The position numbers and the translations under genes were made by a program. DNA of 64,000 nucleotides from assembly GCA_040403075.1 (NCBI GenBank), contig JBBALJ010000003.1:14247-78246 (forward strand). The letters are read 5' to 3'. Position 1 is the first letter of the stretch; the number at the start of each line of letters is the position of its first letter. This document shows, piece after piece, positions 45,045 through 53,474 of the stretch. This DNA comes from RGVD01 sp040403075. GTDB taxonomy: Bacteria > Bacteroidota > Bacteroidia > UKL13-3. The notes below the pieces were generated by a model. It did no database searches, was not told the DNA's origin, and saw only the letters and a program-made list of their open reading frames with translations.

Positions 45045-45073
45045 ATTCTACCATTCTTTCTAAAATAAGTCCA
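45045..45073 (-). promoter_or_regulatory. Promoter of portal operon, near-leaderless
   Basis: TGGACT (45068-45073), a 17-base spacer, and TGG-TAGAAT (-10 at 45045-45050, extended). The predicted start site is one or two bases before the ATG at 45036. A weak hairpin (CCTGAC/GTCTGG) overlaps the -35. Confidence 0.6.
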
Positions 45074-45097
45074 GACTTTGTCAGGCTAATGTTCAAA

Positions 45098-46846
45098 TTA
45101 TACTGTTTGAATGACTACCCATTCATTATTGTAATATCTTGTGTCTGATTCTGTCAGGGTAACGGTCTGATCATTTACTGTTAGTAGGGGCTTTCCAACA
45201 TAGGCGTTATAGTGGTTAAGGCATATAATAGAAGTTATTTCTTTCTCATATATGGCTATTACGTTATATAGGTTTGAGGGTGAGCCAGAAACATTATAAT
45301 TCATTCTGATTGTAGTAGAAATTGGATTGGTAAATACTATTGTAATAAATGCTGGCTCATTATTAGCTAAAACTGATGATATTGAGGTTATTGCTGTTTT
45401 GTCTATGCCGTTAACATACCAAGCCTGAATATTGGTTTTTGATATTATTCCATTTGTAGCCCATTTAAACTCTGAAAAATAAGAGCCAGTATCTGGAGCA
45501 TACAACAAAACATTTGCCTGAGAAATATCTGCTGGAGTCAAAAAGAACTCCATTGATTTAATTTGTGATGCTGTAGATATATAAAAACCGCTATTTAATT
45601 TTGGTCTTATTCCATTCATTTCGTTTCTAGATAAAATTGGATAATTTAATGACCCTAAATAATAATCTGAAGTTGAAGATATTTTGTCTCCGTAGTTATC
45701 TGCATATAAATCATTATTGTTGTAAAAGCTAATTGCAAAAAAAGATAGTCTTGGGAAATGCTTAGAAGAATCTGAAGTATACATTGTAATTCTAAAATAT
45801 ACTTGGTTAGCCGTACTAAAAGACAATTTAGAATATTGTGGAAGAGGCCTTCCGTTAACACATGGCAAATAATTTACTCCGTCTATGCTAGACTCAACAG
45901 ATATTCTTAAATCATTTCTCCACTCAACTTTTGATGTTATAAGACCAATTTGTGATGGCAACAAAAAAGAATCTTCAATAATAAATGTCTTTGCTCCTGT
46001 AGATGGATAAAAAGATATACACCCTTTTGTTCTATCATAGTAAGTATTATCATCTACAAAATCTTGCCATTGCTTGTTTATTGGATAAGAGTATTGAAAT
46101 TGAGTTTTGATCTGTGCGTCGGTTCCAGAAAACAAAACTCCTTGGTCTGGAAAAACAACCTGTATTGGTGATGAAGAAATATTTCCTTGTAAATAATGAC
46201 TTTTTATATTTTCTTCTTTTAGTGCATATCTATATATGGCTGGAGAATCTATTGTAAATGTATCTAATGATGATTGTGTTGGTCCAATAATAAACGATAC
46301 ATTTGTGTTAGTAAATTTAAAAGAATTTAATTCGGTTGATGCTACTAAGACCCCGTCAACATATAAAAAAATTGATTTTGGAGAATAGACGCCAACAACG
46401 TGCAATACTTTTTTTGAATAAGTTACGGCATGTCTTACTTCATTAAACTCTGCTCTAAATACAATATCTCCATTTTCCCAATATAATCCAGTGCCACTAT
46501 TAGTGTCTGCAAATAACCTATTTGGTGTAGCATTATTTGATATGTCTATATAAACCCAGGCTTCTATAGTAAAATCATTGTCTGAAGAATATTTTGTTGC
46601 CATACCAGGAGTTGTAGTTGCTGCATAGTAATTGTTTGTTATTGGAAATGTTATAGTAGATGTACTATTTATCTTTGTTCCACATCCCCCGCCTGGAATT
46701 AAAGGAAGAATATTTCGTATTGGAGATCCAGCATATGTACCATTGTTTCCACATCCAGAAGAGTCAGATGCAACGGTACCAGAAATTTCGTCAAGCTTCC
46801 AAAATCCTATTGGAGAATCTTTAATTACATTCAGGTAATAGGACAT
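45098..46846 (-). CDS. LamG / concanavalin-like structural protein
   Basis: A 582-residue protein. Residues 10-220 form a LamG-like jelly roll: IGFWKLDEISGT, FTIEAWVYI, IFLYVDGVLVAS and PAIYRYALKEE. Such modules bind sugars or cell surfaces on phage fibres. The other two thirds are beta-rich without a named domain. It closes the oxygenase operon and precedes the head genes. It has only a distant GAGGA ribosome site, and a TAAAAT five bases before the ATG. Confidence 0.7.
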   Translation of the reverse strand: MSYYLNVIKDSPIGFWKLDEISGTVASDSSGCGNNGTYAGSPIRNILPLIPGGGCGTKINSTSTITFPITNNYYAATTTPGMATKYSSDNDFTIEAWVYIDISNNATPNRLFADTNSGTGLYWENGDIVFRAEFNEVRHAVTYSKKVLHVVGVYSPKSIFLYVDGVLVASTELNSFKFTNTNVSFIIGPTQSSLDTFTIDSPAIYRYALKEENIKSHYLQGNISSSPIQVVFPDQGVLFSGTDAQIKTQFQYSYPINKQWQDFVDDNTYYDRTKGCISFYPSTGAKTFIIEDSFLLPSQIGLITSKVEWRNDLRISVESSIDGVNYLPCVNGRPLPQYSKLSFSTANQVYFRITMYTSDSSKHFPRLSFFAISFYNNNDLYADNYGDKISSTSDYYLGSLNYPILSRNEMNGIRPKLNSGFYISTASQIKSMEFFLTPADISQANVLLYAPDTGSYFSEFKWATNGIISKTNIQAWYVNGIDKTAITSISSVLANNEPAFITIVFTNPISTTIRMNYNVSGSPSNLYNVIAIYEKEITSIICLNHYNAYVGKPLLTVNDQTVTLTESDTRYYNNEWVVIQTV

Positions 46847-46854
46847 TATATATT

Positions 46855-47532
46855 TTAGTCCTCTGGATTTTCATAAAAGAATAAGGGTATACATTCTTTT
46901 TGCCCGCTTATAATCTCTAATGAAGCATGTGTAAAATCTTCAGTTGAAGGGAAAAATATTACACATCCAGCTGATGGCTTGATCTTGATATCTTGTTTGT
47001 CAAAATATAGCTCTCCGCCAGTATAGTCATCATTTAAATACATGACGGCTGATAGAATTGTTGTATTTCCTTCAAATGGATGCAAATCAAAGTGTCTACC
47101 CATTAAAGCACCTACCTGATAAATTTTAATATCAAAAACATTTGGTAGGTGTGGAATATCTGTAATATGCAATTGCTTAAAATACTCTTTTGCTAAAGAT
47201 GAAGCACATGCCTTAACTTGTTCACACAACGCTATTCCTTGCTTATGGCCTTTAGATAATGATCTTAAATTATAATCAAAGTTAAATCTTCCAGTTTTTT
47301 GCTTACCATATAAAACAGTATTATCATCATTAGCCGCCCAATCAATCCATGGACTAATTGGATACTCAATTTCTCCAGTAACACTAGAATCTTGATCTAC
47401 TAAATAATTATGGTCTATTGAATTTAATTCATTAATAAAATTCTTAGTATTTTCTATTCCAGATTTAAATATATATATTTTTTCTGCAAGGACTGTCACC
47501 TCATCTGTTAAATTTGCTACGTCTATAATCAT
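46855..47532 (-). CDS. 2OG-Fe(II) oxygenase, P4H type
   Basis: A 225-residue dioxygenase. Iron ligands are H147-x-D149 (GRHFDLH) and H202; K212, ten residues after the last His, fits the 2-oxoglutarate-binding lysine of prolyl 4-hydroxylases. Between them lies the family strand YLNDDYTGGELYF. ATGA overlap with the next oxygenase. The substrate is unknown; the proline-repeat protein upstream is the obvious candidate. Confidence 0.82.
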   Translation of the reverse strand: MIIDVANLTDEVTVLAEKIYIFKSGIENTKNFINELNSIDHNYLVDQDSSVTGEIEYPISPWIDWAANDDNTVLYGKQKTGRFNFDYNLRSLSKGHKQGIALCEQVKACASSLAKEYFKQLHITDIPHLPNVFDIKIYQVGALMGRHFDLHPFEGNTTILSAVMYLNDDYTGGELYFDKQDIKIKPSAGCVIFFPSTEDFTHASLEIISGQKECIPLFFYENPED

Positions 47533-48278
47533 TCTTCACCCTTTCCTTTATAAATGGGGGCATTTCCTACTGATTTATCTTCAGCCCATTTATCATATTG
47601 AACATCTTGTTCTTTTCTAGTTTGAGCTAATTCATCTGCCCAACGTTGTCTTTGTTCGTCAGTATATTCTATTCTAGCATCATCCCAAAAAGAACCTATT
47701 GTGTATCTTTCTCTTTTGACATTCTTAACTTGAGTTACCTCATGCTCATTACCATGACCGCCTTTAAATATTGCTATTAAACCTACTTTAGGTTTTATTG
47801 CAATATTATAATGTTGGAAATTTAATATGCCACCATCAAAATCATCATTTAAATAAAGAAACCCAGCGTATCGACTTCTTTCAAACGCAGTTGGTTTGCC
47901 ATCCTTAGAATTATCTGAATGAAAATCTGCAAATGCGCCTTCGATCCATTTTTGAGCATGGTAACTAATTTCTGCAAACCTATGCCCAAAAATATCTTCG
48001 CCAGCTTTCTTAAATCTAAATTTTAATCTATTAAAATAATCTTCTGGTAGTCCAAATTCTGGAAGGGATGGATCTGAATCCCAAAACCCCATTGCAAAGG
48101 AGTCATAAAATGAAATTTGATTCCATTTTAATCTGCCAGAATCAACTAATGATTCTAAATACTTAATCATTGCTTCAGCTTCTTGCTCGGTAATAAAGTT
48201 TTCTATTGTAAATACATCATCTTTCCATTCTTTGATGGTTGGATATTTATCTAAAACTTCTTGACTAAGCGTTGTCAT
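47529..48278 (-). CDS. 2OG-Fe(II) oxygenase
   Basis: A 249-residue dioxygenase with iron ligands H120-x-D122 (FHSD) and H179, and R191 as the 2-oxoglutarate anchor, twelve residues after the His. The LYLNDDFDGGILNF strand is conserved. It overlaps its upstream neighbour by 14 bases. The Arg type and wider spacing separate it from the Lys-type members and may mean another substrate. Confidence 0.82.
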   Translation of the reverse strand: MTTLSQEVLDKYPTIKEWKDDVFTIENFITEQEAEAMIKYLESLVDSGRLKWNQISFYDSFAMGFWDSDPSLPEFGLPEDYFNRLKFRFKKAGEDIFGHRFAEISYHAQKWIEGAFADFHSDNSKDGKPTAFERSRYAGFLYLNDDFDGGILNFQHYNIAIKPKVGLIAIFKGGHGNEHEVTQVKNVKRERYTIGSFWDDARIEYTDEQRQRWADELAQTRKEQDVQYDKWAEDKSVGNAPIYKGKGEE

Positions 48279-48990
48279 TTTCTTTCAACTTTCTAATTGT
48301 CCAGAACCAAGGGGATGTGTATCTTGTTCCTGATATAACTTTATCTACTCCATGGATATAATTTTTATCTCCTGGGAAAAAATAAACTGCTCTTCTCTTT
48401 GGTTTAAATGCAATCTTTTGTCTTGGGAAATGTAATTCTCCACCTTCATAATCTTCATTTAAATAAAAGATTGTGCCCAAGTCATACCATGGAAAATCAT
48501 TTTCTGTGCCAGCATCTGGCCCTTCATGGAGCTCTTTGTCTGCATGAGGAAACTGAAATGTTCCTACTGGCCATCTAACAATTGCTGGATTAGTTGGTTC
48601 TGCATCAACAACATTAAAAAACTTTTCAATTTCTGGCTTAAGTCTGCCAATAATTGCCCTAAGCATTTCTACAACTTTTGGATCAGCTTTAGTTAAAGTG
48701 TCTAGTGTCGCTACTCTGTTTTCCCATGGCCTGTGGTCATAAATAATAGTTCCATTTTCATTAAAATGAGATTCTGTTACGTCCCAAATTCTATTATTTC
48801 TTGCAAAGTCTTCCAGGAAATCACATTCTTCTTCGGTTAAAAAGTTTTCTATTTCACCAATCATTTCTGGACCTTCGCCAAAATACCCTGAGGGGGTGAT
48901 TGATTGTCTTGCTGTTCTTACATCTCTACCATGCTCTAAAGCATCATAATTTTGAATATTGTCATCACTGATTGTGCTTTCAAATGCCAT
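48265..48990 (-). CDS. 2OG-Fe(II) oxygenase
   Basis: A 241-residue dioxygenase with H149-x-D151 (PHAD), H213 (YIHGV) and R223 (GTRYTSPWFW). FYLNEDYEGGELHF is the family strand. AGGAGC precedes the ATG. The Arg anchor at +10 is the more common version in bacterial P4Hc-domain proteins. Confidence 0.82.
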   Translation of the reverse strand: MAFESTISDDNIQNYDALEHGRDVRTARQSITPSGYFGEGPEMIGEIENFLTEEECDFLEDFARNNRIWDVTESHFNENGTIIYDHRPWENRVATLDTLTKADPKVVEMLRAIIGRLKPEIEKFFNVVDAEPTNPAIVRWPVGTFQFPHADKELHEGPDAGTENDFPWYDLGTIFYLNEDYEGGELHFPRQKIAFKPKRRAVYFFPGDKNYIHGVDKVISGTRYTSPWFWTIRKLKENDNA

Positions 48991-48998
48991 TGTTGCTC

Positions 48999-49739
48999 CT
49001 ATTCATAATTCTTTTTTTCCCACGTTTTTTTCTTATAGACTCCGCCATATGGAACTCTATATACATCTGTTGTTTCTATGTGCCTATCATACATTTCTTG
49101 ATTAGTATAATAAATATGTTCTGATGTCCAGTCTTCCCTTTTTATTGGAATTATTTGTGCATATGGTGTGCCTTTAGGTATTAGGCCAGAAAATCCTTCT
49201 TTTAAGAAAAATGGAGTAAGTCCTGGCATAGTATACTTATCACTGTCTATTATACCAGCCACAGTCAAAAAAGGTAAATCAAATCTATTTAAAGGACTTG
49301 TAACCAATGCACTATACCCCTTTGGCAATTCTATACCCCAGTTTGGCCACCAATGAAAATGTTTAGCGTGATATCCATGTGGATTTACAAATTGTGGCAT
49401 AGCATGCCTTGCATCACAAAAATCTTTAAATTCGTCATCTATTTTAAGATAAGGTTCTCCATTATATTGAACAAACATCATATCTGTTGGAGTTCTTAAT
49501 GTGTATCCAGTACTAAATACATCTAGTAGTGCTGGGCAGGACTTGAAGCCAAGAGATCTCTCCTCTGGCTCTTGGTGTGGGTATTGAGCTGGTATATACT
49601 CTCCATCATCACCTAACCAGTATTTAGTTGCCTTATTCCACCATTCTGGCATAAACTTCTTTATTGGTACAGGTATAAACTCTTTATATTCTTCTTTATT
49701 ATTATATGGTCTAGCAGAACCAAACTTAATTTTTGGCAT
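48999..49739 (-). CDS. DUF6065-related protein
   Basis: A 246-residue protein. It contains PVPIKKFMPEWW, KSCPALLDVFSTGY, PKGYSALVTSPLNRFDLPF, GFSGLIPKGTPYAQIIPIKREDW. This is the pattern of a cupin-like family I associate with DUF6065, often seen near dioxygenases in phages. No catalytic role is known. The ATG at 49739 has GAGGA upstream; an in-frame TTG at 49754 is less likely. Confidence 0.6.
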   Translation of the reverse strand: MPKIKFGSARPYNNKEEYKEFIPVPIKKFMPEWWNKATKYWLGDDGEYIPAQYPHQEPEERSLGFKSCPALLDVFSTGYTLRTPTDMMFVQYNGEPYLKIDDEFKDFCDARHAMPQFVNPHGYHAKHFHWWPNWGIELPKGYSALVTSPLNRFDLPFLTVAGIIDSDKYTMPGLTPFFLKEGFSGLIPKGTPYAQIIPIKREDWTSEHIYYTNQEMYDRHIETTDVYRVPYGGVYKKKTWEKKNYE

Positions 49740-50454
49740 TATTATTTTCCTCAATAACCTTTAATTTTAAATTCTTAACTTCATGTTCGCCTAATTTATT
49801 ACCTAAATAATCTACAGCATCTCTATAAAAATTAGTCCATTTATTTTCTACCGCTAATTGAGAAACAAATTTAATGTGATCCGTTTCATTATATTGATCA
49901 GCAAACTCGGACCTAGGCATATTTTTTATTGGCCTTACTACCATTTCTGAATTTTGTAAATCTGATAATGAAATCGGAATTACTGATATTACTGGATATC
50001 CAGCTGGAATTGTAATTGCTGTATATGGTTTTGTTATTTTCCATGCCACTGGAAACTCAGCATTATAAAAAGATGTACTAATTGCTGTTGTGAATGGTTG
50101 TGCGCCATCAATAAAATGATTTGGCGCTGGCATACCCAATAAACTTATATTTTTTTCTGTTCTAAAAGTAAGTCCAGTTTTAAAGCTTATTGTGCCATTT
50201 GCTCTTTCAGTGTAACAATATTTTTTGCCCTTTAAAATTTTAACGTGTTTTGAGGAAGAATCAGATTGTCCATCCCAAATAAAAACAATTTCTTCTGGGA
50301 AAGAAATACTCCACCCCATTGAATTGGTAAGCGTTACTGGAAAACAAGTATAGGCATGCCTATTATATGTTTCTTCCATCCAATCACGTTTGGCTCCTAG
50401 GGGCTCTAGGATGCTATTGGTATCAAATGACCTGTAGACATGTATTTTATGCAT
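49726..50454 (-). CDS. DUF6065-like protein
   Basis: A 242-residue protein with RDWMEETYNRHAYTCFPVTL, NSMGWSISFPEEIVFIWDG and PAPNHFIDGAQPFTTAISTSF. These match the DUF6065 pattern more closely than the neighbour does. The ATG at 50454 has AAGG just upstream, so I prefer it to one at 50478. It lies between two groups of oxygenases and likely takes part in the same modification pathway, though its reaction is unknown. Confidence 0.6.
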   Translation of the reverse strand: MHKIHVYRSFDTNSILEPLGAKRDWMEETYNRHAYTCFPVTLTNSMGWSISFPEEIVFIWDGQSDSSSKHVKILKGKKYCYTERANGTISFKTGLTFRTEKNISLLGMPAPNHFIDGAQPFTTAISTSFYNAEFPVAWKITKPYTAITIPAGYPVISVIPISLSDLQNSEMVVRPIKNMPRSEFADQYNETDHIKFVSQLAVENKWTNFYRDAVDYLGNKLGEHEVKNLKLKVIEENNNAKN

Positions 50455-51145
50455 AGCCTTCTGTATATCTCTTTTCAATTTCTCTATAGTCTGGAGTATG
50501 TGGCGCTTCTAGATAGTCCAACATTGTTACAATTGAATACTTGGTTCCGCTTGTTACTGGCATTGCAGAATGAGAATAGATATAAGAAGATGGGAATAAA
50601 TAAAGGTCTCCTGCCTTTGGTTTAATTTTTAAATTAAACTTATCAAAAAATAATTCTCCGCCCTCATAATCATCATTAATATAACCAACTGAAGAAAGAA
50701 CACAAATATATGAATATCCATGGTCTGAATGAACTTGGAAATGTTGATTTGGACCATATTTTACAAAATTAAATGACTCCCAATAATTTAATGGAGCTAG
50801 GCCGAAAGCATTTCTATATTCCTCTACTGGCTTTAATTGTGCAGTATATGAATCTTCCCAAATTTTTTCTAATTCTTTTTCTACATCTGTTTTTTCATTT
50901 TCTTGCACGTAATCCATGGCTAACATTAAGCTGTTATCTAAGTTCCTTTTAATTTTAAAGTCGTGTGCATCTCTATACTTTAAGTCTGTATGAGCATATC
51001 CAGTTTGTGATTGGTTCCATTTATATTTAGAGTCACTATTATCTAAAGACTTTTCTAGCCTATTTACAAGGTCCATTTCTTTTGTAAATACGTCTCTATA
51101 AACTACAATTCCATAATGTAAATATTCTGCATTTGGAGAAAACAT
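50447..51145 (-). CDS. 2OG-Fe(II) oxygenase, P4H type (paralogue A)
   Basis: A 232-residue dioxygenase: H139-x-D141 (VHSDHGYSY), H192 (SHSAMPV) and K202 (SGTKYS), with the YINDDYEGGELFF strand. The His-to-Lys distance of ten equals that of collagen-type prolyl 4-hydroxylases. It is clearly a paralogue of the next gene upstream, sharing many identical motifs. TAATG coupling. The ribosome site is weak. Confidence 0.85.
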   Translation of the reverse strand: MFSPNAEYLHYGIVVYRDVFTKEMDLVNRLEKSLDNSDSKYKWNQSQTGYAHTDLKYRDAHDFKIKRNLDNSLMLAMDYVQENEKTDVEKELEKIWEDSYTAQLKPVEEYRNAFGLAPLNYWESFNFVKYGPNQHFQVHSDHGYSYICVLSSVGYINDDYEGGELFFDKFNLKIKPKAGDLYLFPSSYIYSHSAMPVTSGTKYSIVTMLDYLEAPHTPDYREIEKRYTEGYA

Positions 51146-51780
51146 TATTTTTTACCATACTTTCTATCTATATAATCTTCATACTCTTCTGTATGAGTAT
51201 CATCATTATAATCTAACATTGTAACAAATGAGTACTTATCTCCAGATCTTACTGGCATTGCAACATGAGAAAATAAATATGTTGATGGGAATATATATAG
51301 GTCTCCAGCCTCTGGTTTAATATTAACATTTAATTTAGGAAAATAAAGTTCGCCGCCTTCATAGTTGTCATTTGGATATCCAACCAATGAAACAGTGGAA
51401 ACATAAGACCAACCATGATCAGAATGCTCATCAAAATATTGACCTTTTTGATATTTTATAACATTAGTCCATTCCCAAAAATCCATTTTAACATTGTGCA
51501 TATTGCAATAATGATCTACTGCTGGTTTTTGAGATTGATATATGTATTGATATATCTCATGTTCTTTTCCTAAATTGCTTAATTTAAAATCAAAACAGTC
51601 CCTATAATCTGTATCTGTTTCAGCCAGTCCAACTTTAGATTTTTCCCATAGGCATGTATTGTTTGCCACTTCATTTTCAATTGCCTTAATTACATTAAAG
51701 TCTTTTTTAAACACATCTGTATATTTCCATATACCTGGAAATAACATTTGAGCTGAAGAAAATGTAAACTGATTAGACAA
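51145..51780 (-). CDS. 2OG-Fe(II) oxygenase, P4H type (paralogue B)
   Basis: A 211-residue dioxygenase: H119-x-D121 (EHSDHGWSY), H172 (SHVAMPV) and K182 (SGDKYS). First gene of the oxygenase operon. The start codon is TTG at 51780 with GGGGA five bases upstream and a strong promoter just before it. It is the gene nearest the proline-repeat/Hint protein, so it is the leading candidate for its modification enzyme. Confidence 0.85.
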   Translation of the reverse strand: MSNQFTFSSAQMLFPGIWKYTDVFKKDFNVIKAIENEVANNTCLWEKSKVGLAETDTDYRDCFDFKLSNLGKEHEIYQYIYQSQKPAVDHYCNMHNVKMDFWEWTNVIKYQKGQYFDEHSDHGWSYVSTVSLVGYPNDNYEGGELYFPKLNVNIKPEAGDLYIFPSTYLFSHVAMPVRSGDKYSFVTMLDYNDDTHTEEYEDYIDRKYGKK

Positions 51781-51798
51781 AATATCCCCTTTTAAGAA

Positions 51799-51827
51799 AG
51801 TGTAACATTTTTATTAACGGATGTCAA
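51799..51827 (-). promoter_or_regulatory. Promoter of the oxygenase operon
   Basis: A perfect TTGACA (51822-51827) adjoining the upstream stop codon, a 17-base spacer and TGT-TACACT (-10 at 51799-51804, extended). Its ATGTTACA core is shared with the promoter at 17939-17966. The leader is about 18 bases. Confidence 0.75.
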
Positions 51828-53465
51828 TTATTGTCTATGGTCTACTAGAATAGACCTTGTTACAAGCAAACCGTAAGGCTCTACAGTAAATGTATATAGT
51901 TTAACTGGTTCATCTATAATATCAATATCTGTAATTTCCATTGGATATGAACTGTCTTCTGCAAGTGCAGCGTCATTTATCTTAAGATCTTTGCCTTGAG
52001 AGAATATATATTTATTTTTTCTAAACACAATAAAGTCTTCATTTAAACCAAATCTTGCAAACTCTTGTTTATTTAACTGAATTGATTGCGTAGCATTTTT
52101 AACAGTTATATCTGTAATTACAGATTCTTGAGTTTGTTGCTTACCAATTTGGTCTACAGACCAACTATAAATTTCCTCATTATATTCTAAAGGTATAGTT
52201 TCATACATTTTAGTAATAAGTTTGTCTGTATTGTTTATATCAGAAGCTAGTTTCCATCCGTCCGCAGTTAATAATTCTGTAAATCCAGAAACACAAAATG
52301 CTGGTGGACTAAAGAATCTAGGTGGACTAAAGAATCTAGGTGGGCTGAAGAATGATGGTGGGCCAAAGAATGATGGTGGGCCAAAGAAAAATGGTGGTCC
52401 AAAGAATGAGGGTGGGCCAAAGAAACCTGGTGGGCCAAAGAAACCTGGTGGGCCAAAGAATGTTGGTGGACTAAAGAACGCTGGTGGACCGAAGAACCCT
52501 GGAGGTCCAAAGAAAAATGGTGGGCCAAAGAATGCTGGTGGGCTGAAGAATGCTGGTGGGCTGAAGAACCCTGGTGGGCTGAAGAATGCTGGTGGACCGA
52601 AAAAAACTGGTGGACCAAAAAAGAACGGAGGACCAAAGAACGCGGGTGGGTTGAAGAATGCTGGTGGGCTGAAGAATGCTGGTGGGCTGAAGAATGCTGG
52701 TGGGCTGAAGAATGCTGGTGGGCTGAAGAATGATGGTGGACTAAAGAACTGTGGTGGACTAAAGAACTGTGGAGGTGCAAAGAACGCGGGTGGACTAAAG
52801 AACGCTGGTGGACCGAAGAATCTAGGCGGACTAAAGAATGTTGTAACTGTAGCTGTTGATGCTGCTACTGAGGTTCCATTAGCATTAATTGCAACTATCC
52901 CATAAGACTGAGAAGTTCCACCTGATTCTGATATTGTATATGGTGATGTTACATTTAAATATACTGGCCCTGGTGTGCCATCATTTGCTGGTAATTGAGC
53001 TGTAGGATCGCTAGAAGTTATAGTATAGCTTGTAATTGCTTTTCCACCGTCATTTGCAGGATCAGTCCATGTAACAACATCTTGGTCTGCTACTGTTGAA
53101 GAAGCACTTGGTGTTCTTGGAACCCCTGGAACTGTTGTAATTAATTTTGATTCTGAAGGTAAAGATACATTAGATGTTCCATTAGAATTAATAGATACTG
53201 CTGTAAAGGTATAAGAAACATTACTTTGAAGGCCTTGAACTACAATTGGAAAAGATGTACCAGTATTAGAAAAATTTCCTGGGCTTGAAGTAACAATAAA
53301 ACTTGTTGGTGTTGTTCCAACTGGGTTTACTGTAAATTCAACTGAAGCGGCACCATTATTAAATAGTCTATTTGTCCCAACATCTGTTGCTACAAGGTTC
53401 AGCGGAGCTAATGGTTTTTCATAATCTCCAGCTGCTGCTGATCTTCTACCAGTTTTTTTACCCAT
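51828..53465 (-). CDS. FN3 / proline-repeat / Hint-like fibre protein
   Basis: A 545-residue protein of four parts. Two FN3-like domains lie at about 17-105 and 107-205. Thirty consecutive x-P-P-x-F-F hexapeptides fill 210-390 (x mostly Ser or Gly; 60 prolines). At C391, directly after the last repeat, a Hint-like domain begins: CVSGFTELLTADGWKLASDI is the N-terminal Hint/intein pattern, and VEPYGLLVTRSILVDHR resembles its end. The usual block-B Thr-x2-His and terminal His-Asn are not seen, so splicing is unlikely and cleavage uncertain. Likely an exposed virion fibre. The oxygenase operon follows directly. Confidence 0.82.
   Translation of the reverse strand: MGKKTGRRSAAAGDYEKPLAPLNLVATDVGTNRLFNNGAASVEFTVNPVGTTPTSFIVTSSPGNFSNTGTSFPIVVQGLQSNVSYTFTAVSINSNGTSNVSLPSESKLITTVPGVPRTPSASSTVADQDVVTWTDPANDGGKAITSYTITSSDPTAQLPANDGTPGPVYLNVTSPYTISESGGTSQSYGIVAINANGTSVAASTATVTTFFSPPRFFGPPAFFSPPAFFAPPQFFSPPQFFSPPSFFSPPAFFSPPAFFSPPAFFSPPAFFNPPAFFGPPFFFGPPVFFGPPAFFSPPGFFSPPAFFSPPAFFGPPFFFGPPGFFGPPAFFSPPTFFGPPGFFGPPGFFGPPSFFGPPFFFGPPSFFGPPSFFSPPRFFSPPRFFSPPAFCVSGFTELLTADGWKLASDINNTDKLITKMYETIPLEYNEEIYSWSVDQIGKQQTQESVITDITVKNATQSIQLNKQEFARFGLNEDFIVFRKNKYIFSQGKDLKINDAALAEDSSYPMEITDIDIIDEPVKLYTFTVEPYGLLVTRSILVDHRQ
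52293..52838 (-). repeat. 30 x 18-bp coding tandem repeat
   Basis: A 546-base array of 18-bp units coding for x-P-P-x-F-F. Units vary, but a block at about 52650-52732 has nearly identical copies in a row, which points to recent expansion by slippage. The last unit ends Phe-Cys, the Cys being the first residue of the Hint-like domain. Confidence 0.95.
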
Positions 53466-53474
53466 CTAATTCTC

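Noticed and set aside
52268..52780. Minus-strand His/Ser-rich alternate frame inside the proline-repeat gene
   Set aside because: It is a frame shadow of the tandem repeat; the real frame has FN3 domains before it and a Hint-like domain after it.
52293..52838. Repeat array as a CRISPR array
   Set aside because: The units are contiguous 18-mers without spacers, in frame with a long gene.
52222..52905. Plus-strand open frame of 227 residues with Gly-Gly-Leu-Lys-Asn repeats
   Set aside because: It is the antisense reading of the 18-bp repeat array, so its regularity follows from the repeat. It has no ribosome site or neighbours on that strand.
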